64,000 bases of DNA from Cellulosimicrobium cellulans (GTDB lineage Bacteria; Actinomycetota; Actinomycetes; Actinomycetales; Cellulomonadaceae): NCBI RefSeq assembly GCF_016907755.1, contig NZ_JAFBCN010000001.1, forward strand, positions 744,001 to 808,000, in the 5' to 3' direction. A model generated the notes under the pieces. It was not told the origin of the DNA and did not search any database. It saw nothing but the letters and a program-made list of their open reading frames with translations. The position numbers and the translations under genes were made by a program. Below, one piece after another: positions 56,237-62,641 of the stretch (positions are counted from its first letter, which is position 1; each line of letters opens with the position of its first letter).

Positions 56237-56548
56237 ATGTCCTCCTCGTCGCCGCCGCCCCCGCCGTGCGTCGCCGCGCCGTTCGGCGTGTCGCTCGCCC
56301 GGACCCGGGTCCTCACCGCTCAGGACGACGTCGCGCGGGCGGGTGCCGCGCTCGTCGCGCCGGACCTCCCGTGGGCGGGCCGTGCGCGCGCGTCGTACGA
56401 CGACGCCGCGACCGAGCGGCGCGCCGGGCTGCTCCGGCTCGGCATGCTGCTCGACAGCTGCCTGCTGCGCCTCGACGCGCTCACCGTCCTCGCCGAGGCC
56501 GAGGTGACGCGGATCCGAGCCGAGCTCGCCGCGGCGGGCGTGCCGTGA
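56237..56548 (+). CDS. Small helical WXG100-like partner protein
   Basis: The 103-aa protein has a Ser/Pro-rich start, then two predicted helices (SLARTRVLTAQDDVARAGAA and SCLLRLDALTVLAEAEVTRI) separated by APDLPWAGRARASYDDAATE, in which W-A-G occupies the place of the WXG turn. The size and layout fit the small ESX/WXG100 proteins that accompany type VII cargo. ATG at 56237 is 7 bases after TACGGT, so leaderless. It overlaps the next gene by 4 bases (GTGA), which supports a functional pair. The family assignment is tentative. Confidence 0.65.
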   Translation: MSSSSPPPPPCVAAPFGVSLARTRVLTAQDDVARAGAALVAPDLPWAGRARASYDDAATERRAGLLRLGMLLDSCLLRLDALTVLAEAEVTRIRAELAAAGVP

Positions 56549-58236
56549 GCGGCCCCCGCCCGGCACCCGTGGTCGTGGTGCGCGGTGGCACGGAGGCGAC
56601 CACGGTCGAGACGGCGGCGGTCGTCGCGCAGGCGGTGGCCCTGGGCGCCCGGGCGGATCTCGTCGCCGCGACCGTGGCCGCGCTCCGGGACGCGCGGGAC
56701 TCCGTGGAGGTCGCGACCGCGAGCCCCACGTCGTTCGGGGGTCGCTTCGCGGCGCCGGCCCCGCTCCTGGCCACGACGGGCTGGAACGTTCACGCCACGC
56801 CGTGCTGGTCGGCCGAGGTACGCGCCGCGCGCGCCGCCGCGCTCGAGGCGTTCGACCTCGCGATCGGTGTCGCGGAGCAGCAGGCGGGAGGCCTGCGCTT
56901 CCTCGCGGCGCGACTGCACCAGGCTGTCCGTGTGTACGACGACGGGGACGCTGCCGCGGCTGCCCTGTGGCAGGACCTCGCGCTGCTGGTCGGGGGCGGC
57001 ATGAGCCCGACCGGGGCCGCCGCGGCCGGGCTCGGCCTCGTCCTGAGCGCGGGATCCGTCGGGTTCCTGCGCTCCCTCCTCCTCGGTCGGCCTTCGCCGG
57101 GCGCGTTCGCCTCCACCGGAGGGGCGTTCCACGCTGCCACGATCCGCGCGCTGAGCCGCGTGATCGGTCTGGCCGACGACGACCGCGCCTGGTACCAGAT
57201 GCCTACCGCCGGCAACGCCGCGTCCGTGCTGCGCGGGTTCATGCAGCCGTTGCGGGACCGGTTCCTCCCCGATCCCGAGGTCCGACTGGTCGGCACGGGC
57301 CGCGCGCTGCCGACGCCCACCGACATGCGCTCGGCCCTCGGCGCGGTGTCGGCGCTCGACACGGACTCGACGCTGAGCATCCAGAAGATCGTCAAGGACG
57401 ACGGGACGCCGACCTGGGTCGTCGCCATCCCCGGCACGCAGATCTCGAGGACCAACCTCCGCACCGTCTTCAACATGACGTCCAACTACGACCTCGCGGA
57501 CGACGACCTCGCGGTGCGGGCCCAGGCCGACAGCGTGCGCGCCACGATGGAGGCGATGCGGCAGGCCGGGATCGGGCCGGGCGACGACGTCGTGCTCGTC
57601 GGGCACAGCCAGGGCGGCATGGTCGCGACGACGGTCGCGGCGGCGAGCGTCGGCACGTACAGCGTGCGCCATGTCATGACCGCGGGGTCCCCCGTGTCCA
57701 ACCACGGCCTCCCGCCGGGGATCAAGGCCACGCACATCGAGACGCAGGGTGAGGGCGTCTCGGACGCCGACGGCGCCGAGAACCCCGCGACGCCCGACAG
57801 GGTCACGGTCACCGGCGTCCTGCCGGCACCGGACGGCGGCCCCCCGCTCGAGGTCCCGCACAGCGTGCACTTCCACCAGGAGGTGCTGGACACCGCGGTC
57901 GAGGTGGGCGACCGGGGGCTCGAGGAGCACCTGGACGACATAGAGCGGCTGCTCGACGGGGAGGCGGCGGAGCCCCTCGTCTACGAGGCGCGGCTGGTGC
58001 CCGACCCGGACACCACGGTCTGCATCGGGGACCTGGCGGTGCCGCGGTCGCTCACGCTCCCGTGGGCGCCGGGCACGCCGTTCCCGGGCGCGCCCGGGGT
58101 GCCGTTGCCGGGGATACCGACGCCGGGGTCGCCGTCGCCCGGGCTGCCGGGGATCCCGGCCACGGGTGCTCCGGGGCCCGGTGATCTCACCGCGCCGGGC
58201 CCGGACGGCGGGGGAGGCGACGATGACGCTCGGTAG
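56545..58236 (+). CDS. Alpha/beta-hydrolase (lipase-like) protein, possible type VII cargo
   Basis: In the 563-aa protein, residues 1-180 are helical and Ala-rich with no signal peptide. Residues about 260-440 contain a hydrolase core: WVVAIPGTQISRTNLRTVFN, and the nucleophile elbow VVLVGHSQGGMVATTVAAAS with Ser355. A His in SVHFHQEVLD and an Asp nearby could complete the triad. The C-terminal 60 residues are a Pro-Gly repeat (PGAPGVPLPGIPTPGSPSPG). A helical head plus lipase core plus small helical partner is the plan of type VII-secreted lipases. GTG at 56545 overlaps the previous stop. Confidence 0.78.
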   Translation: MSGPRPAPVVVVRGGTEATTVETAAVVAQAVALGARADLVAATVAALRDARDSVEVATASPTSFGGRFAAPAPLLATTGWNVHATPCWSAEVRAARAAALEAFDLAIGVAEQQAGGLRFLAARLHQAVRVYDDGDAAAAALWQDLALLVGGGMSPTGAAAAGLGLVLSAGSVGFLRSLLLGRPSPGAFASTGGAFHAATIRALSRVIGLADDDRAWYQMPTAGNAASVLRGFMQPLRDRFLPDPEVRLVGTGRALPTPTDMRSALGAVSALDTDSTLSIQKIVKDDGTPTWVVAIPGTQISRTNLRTVFNMTSNYDLADDDLAVRAQADSVRATMEAMRQAGIGPGDDVVLVGHSQGGMVATTVAAASVGTYSVRHVMTAGSPVSNHGLPPGIKATHIETQGEGVSDADGAENPATPDRVTVTGVLPAPDGGPPLEVPHSVHFHQEVLDTAVEVGDRGLEEHLDDIERLLDGEAAEPLVYEARLVPDPDTTVCIGDLAVPRSLTLPWAPGTPFPGAPGVPLPGIPTPGSPSPGLPGIPATGAPGPGDLTAPGPDGGGGDDDAR

Positions 58237-58270
58237 CGACGCCGGCCCTCGCGGACCGGGGTGGCCGGGG

Positions 58271-58660
58271 TCAGCGCTCCTGGGCCTTCGGCACGACGGC
58301 GGACACCGCGAAGTTGATGAGCCCGATGATGAGGGCCGCGAGCAGGGCCCACCAGAACCCGCCGACGATGCGGATGCCCCAGTCCGTCTGCTCCGTGATC
58401 CACGCGGTGAGCATGAGCATCAGCGCGTTGACGACGAGCGAGAACAGCCCCAGCGTGAGGATGTAGAGAGGGATGGACAAGATCTGCACGATCGGCTTGA
58501 TGACGGCGTTCACCAGCGAGTAGAGCAGCGCCACCACGAGGATGATGACGACCTGTCCGCCGGCGGTGTCGGAGCCGACGATCTGGAAGTGCTCGTCGAT
58601 GAACAGGCTCGTGAGCCAGATCGCGAGGCCGGTGACGAGGACGCGGACGACGAAGCTCAT
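58271..58660 (-). CDS. Phage-holin-like (holin superfamily IV) membrane protein
   Basis: The 129-aa protein has four hydrophobic helices: VVRVLVTGLAIWLTSLFI, VVIILVVALLYSLVNAVIKP, LYILTLGLFSLVVNALMLML and GGFWWALLAALIIGLINFAV. The second with its VNAVIKP turn matches the chromosomal holin_4_2 family. No phage genes are nearby, so the name reflects homology only. ATG at 58660 has AGGA upstream; ATG at 58669 has no site. Confidence 0.85.
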   Translation of the reverse strand: MSFVVRVLVTGLAIWLTSLFIDEHFQIVGSDTAGGQVVIILVVALLYSLVNAVIKPIVQILSIPLYILTLGLFSLVVNALMLMLTAWITEQTDWGIRIVGGFWWALLAALIIGLINFAVSAVVPKAQER

Positions 58661-58752
58661 ACCGGGCATCCTGCCATCCGGACCGGGCGCAGGCACGGTG
58701 CGGGCCGGTGCGCCGCGGGGATCCGCACGGGCAGGTGGCATGATCGAGGACC

Positions 58753-59832
58753 GTGGCCCACGAACCCCGCGTCCCCTTGCGTCCCGCCGTCGCCGCGCTG
58801 CCGGCCTACGTCCCCGGGGCCCGCGTCGCCCCGGGCGCGGCGGCGTTCAAGCTCTCCTCCAACGAGAACCCGTACCCGCCGCTGCCGTCGGTCGTCGCGG
58901 CGATCGCCGACGCCGCCGCGGACGTGAACCGCTACCCGGACATGTACGCGACCGAGCTCACCGAGGCGCTCGCGGACGACCTGGGCGTCGACGCCGACGA
59001 GGTCGTCGTGGGCAACGGCTCGGTCGCGGTGCTCGCGCACGTGCTGCAGACCGTCGTCGAGCCGGGCGACGAGGTCGTGTACCCGTGGCGCTCGTTCGAG
59101 GCGTACCCGATCGCGGTCGCGGTCGCGGGCGGGACGTCGGTCCAGGTGCCGCTGCGGACGGGGGCGGACGTCGGTCGGCTCGACCTGCCCGCGATGGCCG
59201 CGGCGATCACCGGGCGCACGCGCGTCGTGCTGGTGTGCACGCCCAACAACCCGACCGGCCCGGTCGTGCACCGCGAGGAGCTCGAGACGTTCCTCGCGGC
59301 CGTGCCGTCGGACGTGCTGGTCGTGCTCGACGAGGCGTACCTCGAGTTCGTGCGCGACCCCGAGGCGCCGGACGGCCTCGCCGTGTACGCGCAGCACCCG
59401 AACGTCGTCCTGCTGCGGACCTTCTCCAAGGCGTACGGCCTGGCCGGCCTGCGCGTGGGCTACGCCGTCGCACGCCCGCGGCTCGCGGCAGGGATCCGCG
59501 CGGTGTCGACGCCGTTCGGCGTCTCCCACGTCGCGCAGCGCGCAGCCATCGCGTCGCTCGCGGCGCGCGACGAGCTGCTGCAGCGGGTCGAGCACCTCGT
59601 CGCCGACCGTGCGCGCCTCGTCGAGGGCCTGCGCGACCAGGGCTGGGTGCTGCCGGAGTCGCAGGCGAACTTCGTGTGGTTCGACCTGGGCGAGCGGACC
59701 ATGCAGCGCGCCGAGGAGGCGCGCGCCGGCGGGGCGATCGTGCGTCCGTTCGCGGGCGAGGGCCTGCGCGTGAGCGTCGGGGAGCCGGAGGCGACGGACC
59801 TCTTCCTCCGGGTGAGCGCCACCTGGCTCTGA
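58753..59832 (+). CDS. hisC: Histidinol-phosphate / aromatic aminotransferase
   Basis: A fold-type I PLP enzyme. The 359-aa protein has FKLSSNENPYPPLPSVVAAI, NRYPDM, CTPNNPTGPVVHREEL, VVLDEAYLEFV, and the PLP lysine in LLRTFSKAYGLAGLRVGYA. It matches HisC, but the same subfamily in actinobacteria includes Pat, the aromatic aminotransferase, and no other his genes are next to it. The GTG start at 58753 lies 8 bases after CATGAT, so leaderless. Confidence 0.9.
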   Translation: MAHEPRVPLRPAVAALPAYVPGARVAPGAAAFKLSSNENPYPPLPSVVAAIADAAADVNRYPDMYATELTEALADDLGVDADEVVVGNGSVAVLAHVLQTVVEPGDEVVYPWRSFEAYPIAVAVAGGTSVQVPLRTGADVGRLDLPAMAAAITGRTRVVLVCTPNNPTGPVVHREELETFLAAVPSDVLVVLDEAYLEFVRDPEAPDGLAVYAQHPNVVLLRTFSKAYGLAGLRVGYAVARPRLAAGIRAVSTPFGVSHVAQRAAIASLAARDELLQRVEHLVADRARLVEGLRDQGWVLPESQANFVWFDLGERTMQRAEEARAGGAIVRPFAGEGLRVSVGEPEATDLFLRVSATWL

Positions 59833-59845
59833 GGCCGTCCGTCCC

Positions 59846-59865
59846 GGACCGGTGCCGAGCGGTCC
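59846..59865 (+). terminator. Short hairpin after hisC
   Basis: GGACCG (59846-59851) and CGGTCC (59860-59865) form a 6-bp stem with an 8-base loop 13 bases after the hisC stop. It is weak and lacks a U-run, so a terminator role is only possible. Confidence 0.3.
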
Positions 59866-59904
59866 CTGTTGCCGGGCGCCGACGGCGCGAGAACACTCGC
59901 GTTC

Positions 59905-60171
59905 ATGGACAACGTCGAGTACGACCAGTTCGTGGACGAGTACGGGTGGGCCTTCGGCACCGCCGCGCTGGTCGTCTACCTCGCGGTGGCGGTGATCTTC
60001 TTCATCGCCTACATCCGGATCATCCAGAAGGCCGGCTACTCGGGCTGGTGGATCCTCGTCGGCCTCGTGCCGATCCTCAACGTCGTCATGTTCCTGGTCT
60101 TCGCGTTCTCGCGCTGGCCCGTGCTGCGCGAGCGCGACGCGCTGCGCGCGGGCGGCGCGTACCCGCGGTAG
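59905..60171 (+). CDS. Small two-helix membrane protein
   Basis: The 88-aa protein has an acidic N-terminus (MDNVEYDQFVDEYGWAFG), a first helix (ALVVYLAVAVIFFIAYIRII), the loop QKAGYSGWWILVGLVP, a second helix, and a basic tail. The AGYSGWW.LVGLVPILNV pattern resembles DUF805-like and related small membrane proteins. Function is unknown. ATG at 59905 lacks a ribosome-binding site; AACACT just upstream suggests a leaderless start. A strong hairpin follows the stop. Confidence 0.75.
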   Translation: MDNVEYDQFVDEYGWAFGTAALVVYLAVAVIFFIAYIRIIQKAGYSGWWILVGLVPILNVVMFLVFAFSRWPVLRERDALRAGGAYPR

Positions 60172-60175
60172 GGCG

Positions 60176-60197
60176 GGCCCCCGCCGGCGCGGGGGCC
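60176..60197 (+). terminator. GC-rich terminator hairpin
   Basis: GGCCCCCGC (60176-60184), loop CGGC, GCGGGGGCC (60189-60197): a perfect 9-bp stem 4 bases after the stop of the small membrane protein gene. No U-run, as usual in such GC-rich genomes. Confidence 0.7.
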
Positions 60198-60264
60198 GTC
60201 CGGTGGGGATTGGAGGTTCCCTACAGCCCGCCGCGACGGATGTTGGGCGACACGTCGGCAGCCG

Positions 60265-60314
60265 AACCTACGGTGTCGTAGCCTACGCTTGCGTAGGCTA
60301 CGGAGACGTAGGTT
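60265..60314 (+). promoter_or_regulatory. 50-bp dyad upstream of the 2-oxo acid dehydrogenase operon
   Basis: Outer arms AACCTACG (60265-60272) and CGTAGGTT (60307-60314) and inner arms CGTAGCCTACGC (60277-60288) and GCGTAGGCTACG (60291-60302) share one centre at 60289.5. The block is therefore built of CCTACG/CGTAGG hexamers in alternating orientation. It lies 79 bases before the E1 alpha start. A regulator binding as a tetramer or pair of dimers, or a leader hairpin, are both possible. Confidence 0.8.
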
Positions 60315-60392
60315 CCGACGGCGCCCCGATCGGGCGCCTCCTGCCCCCGAGCGGGCCGGCCGCACGGCCGGGCCGCACCGAAGGAGAGTCGC

Positions 60393-61598
60393 GTGACCGA
60401 GAACGACGCGAGCACCACCGCGCGGGACGGCGCGAGCACGCCCCCCGACCTCCCCGACGTCGCCGGCGGTCCCGACGACGCCCCCCTGCTCCAGCTCGTG
60501 ACGCCGGCCGGCGCCCGCGTCACGACCCCCGAGACGGACGGCTACCGCGAGCGCGTCGCCCACCTCGACGCCGCCGCCCTGCGCGGCCTCTACCGCGACA
60601 TGGTGCTCACGCGCCGCTTCGACGACGAGGCGACGTCGCTCCAGCGGCAGGGCGAGCTCGGCCTGTTCGCGCAGTCGAAGGGCCAGGAGGCCGCGCAGAT
60701 CGGCTCCGGCCGCGCGCTCGCCCCGCAGGACTACGTCTTCCCGTCCTACCGCGAGCACGGCGTCTCGCACGTGCGCGGCATCGACCCGACGGCGCGCCTG
60801 CGCCTCTTCCGCGGCGTCGACCACGGCGGGTGGGACCCGACGGAGCACAACGTGCACCTGTACACGCTCGTCATCGGGTCGCACACGCTGCACGCGACCG
60901 GGTACGCGATGGGCGTCCAGCGCGACGGCCTCGTCGGGTCGGGCGACCCGGAGCGCGACGCGGCCGTCGTCACGTACTTCGGCGACGGGGCGACGTCGCA
61001 GGGCGACGTCAACGAGGCGCTCGTGTTCGCCGCGGTGAACAACGCGCCCGTCGTGTTCTTCTGCCAGAACAACCAGTGGGCCATCTCCGAGCCGACGACC
61101 AAGCAGTCCCGCGTGCCGCTCTACCGCCGCGGTGGCGGGTTCGGCGTCCCGAGCGTGCGGGTCGACGGCAACGACGTCCTCGCGTGCTACGCCGTGACGG
61201 CGGAGGCGCTCGAGCGGGCGCGCACCGGTGGCGGCCCGACGTTCGTCGAGGCGTTCACGTACCGCATGGGCGCGCACACGACGTCGGACGACCCGACCAA
61301 GTACCGCTCGCGGGCCCAGGAGGAGTACTGGCGCCGTCGCGACCCGATCGACCGGCTCGAGAACCTGCTCCGCGCCGAGGACGCGTGGGACGACGCGTTC
61401 GCCGCCGACGTCGCGGCCGAGGCCGACGCGCTCGGCGAGCGGCTGCGCGACGAGGTCCGCGCGCTGGCCGCGCCCGACCCGTCGACCATGTTCGACCACG
61501 TGTACGCGACCCCGAACGCCGTGGTCGAGCGCGAGAAGGCGTGGTTCGCCGACTACCAGCAGTCCTTCGAGCAGCCGGCCGCGGAGGTGGCCCGATGA
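60393..61598 (+). CDS. pdhA: 2-oxo acid dehydrogenase E1 component, alpha subunit
   Basis: TPP-dependent decarboxylase half of a pyruvate or branched-chain 2-oxo acid dehydrogenase. The 401-aa protein has VLTRRFDDEATSLQRQGELG, VFPSYREHGVSHVRG, and the TPP motif GDGATSQGDVNEALVFAAVN ending in the NN. The subfamily is annotated as PdhA, but in mycobacteria the same genes (Rv2497c-Rv2495c) encode the branched-chain enzyme. The leucine-degradation genes at the start of this window make that role plausible here too. GTG at 60393 follows AAGGAGAG. Its stop overlaps E1 beta. Confidence 0.94.
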   Translation: MTENDASTTARDGASTPPDLPDVAGGPDDAPLLQLVTPAGARVTTPETDGYRERVAHLDAAALRGLYRDMVLTRRFDDEATSLQRQGELGLFAQSKGQEAAQIGSGRALAPQDYVFPSYREHGVSHVRGIDPTARLRLFRGVDHGGWDPTEHNVHLYTLVIGSHTLHATGYAMGVQRDGLVGSGDPERDAAVVTYFGDGATSQGDVNEALVFAAVNNAPVVFFCQNNQWAISEPTTKQSRVPLYRRGGGFGVPSVRVDGNDVLACYAVTAEALERARTGGGPTFVEAFTYRMGAHTTSDDPTKYRSRAQEEYWRRRDPIDRLENLLRAEDAWDDAFAADVAAEADALGERLRDEVRALAAPDPSTMFDHVYATPNAVVEREKAWFADYQQSFEQPAAEVAR

Positions 61599-62587
61599 GC
61601 GACAACAAGACCCTGACCCTCGCCCGCGCGATCAACGAGGGCCTGCGCCGGTCGCTCGAGACCGATCCGAAGGTCCTGCTCATGGGCGAGGACATCGGCG
61701 CGCTCGGCGGCGTGTTCCGCGTGACGGACGGGCTGCAGAAGGACTTCGGCGAGGACCGGGTGGTCGACACCCCGCTCGCGGAGTCGGGCATCCTCGGCAC
61801 CGCGATCGGCCTCGCGCTGCGCGGCTACCGGCCCGTGTGCGAGATCCAGTTCGACGGCTTCATCTTCCCCGCGTACGACCAGATCACGACGCAGCTCGCG
61901 AAGATGGGCTACCGCTCGGGCGGGACGCTGCAGGTGCCCGTCGTGATCCGCGTGCCGTACGGCGGCGGGATCGGCGCCGTCGAGCACCACAGCGAGAGCC
62001 CGGAGGCGCTGTTCGCGCACACCGCCGGCCTGCGCGTCGTGTCGCCGTCCACGCCGCAGGACGCGTTCACGATGATCCAGGAGGCCATCGCCTCGCCCGA
62101 CCCGGTGCTGTTCTTCGAGCCCAAGGGCCGCTACTGGGAGAAGGGTCCCGTCGAGACCACCGGGCGCGGCGAGGGCGCGACCGTGCTCGACCGCGCCCGC
62201 GTCGTGCGCGCGGGCACCGACCTCACGCTCGTCGCCTACGGCCCGACGGTCGCGACCGCCCTGCGCGTCGCCGCGGCGGCCGAGCAGGAGGGCCGCAGCA
62301 TCGAGGTCGTGGACCTGCGCAGCATCTCCCCGCTCGACACCGCGACCGTGGTGGAGTCCGTGCGCCGGACCGGGCGCTGCGTCGTCGTGCACGAGGCCCC
62401 GACCTACCTGGGCTCCGGCGCCGAGGTCGCGGCGCGGGTGACGGAGGAGTGCTTCTACTCGCTCGAGGCGCCGGTGCTGCGCGTCGGCGGCTTCCACACC
62501 CCGTACCCCGTCGCCAAGATCGAGCACGACTACCTGCCGAGCCTCGACCGCGTGCTCGACGCCGTCGACCGCGCGTTCGCGTTCTGA
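61595..62587 (+). CDS. 2-oxo acid dehydrogenase E1 component, beta subunit
   Basis: Partner of the alpha subunit in the alpha2-beta2 E1. The 330-aa protein has LARAINEGLRRSLETDPKVL, MGEDIGALGGVFRVTDGL, ETPL-like VDTPLAESGILGTAIGLALR, VRVPYGGGIGAVEHHSESPE, and the C-terminal VVVHEAPTYLGSGAEVAARV. ATG at 61595 overlaps the alpha stop (ATGA). It is followed after 54 bases by the E2 gene. Confidence 0.95.
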   Translation: MSDNKTLTLARAINEGLRRSLETDPKVLLMGEDIGALGGVFRVTDGLQKDFGEDRVVDTPLAESGILGTAIGLALRGYRPVCEIQFDGFIFPAYDQITTQLAKMGYRSGGTLQVPVVIRVPYGGGIGAVEHHSESPEALFAHTAGLRVVSPSTPQDAFTMIQEAIASPDPVLFFEPKGRYWEKGPVETTGRGEGATVLDRARVVRAGTDLTLVAYGPTVATALRVAAAAEQEGRSIEVVDLRSISPLDTATVVESVRRTGRCVVVHEAPTYLGSGAEVAARVTEECFYSLEAPVLRVGGFHTPYPVAKIEHDYLPSLDRVLDAVDRAFAF

Positions 62588-62641
62588 CGCGACCGTAGCG
62601 ACCTCGACAGCGCCGACCGGGACCACCAGGAGGACCACGCA

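Noticed and set aside
58271-58660. Prophage remnant suggested by the holin-like protein
   Set aside because: No integrase, structural or lysis genes are near, and this holin-like family is common on bacterial chromosomes.
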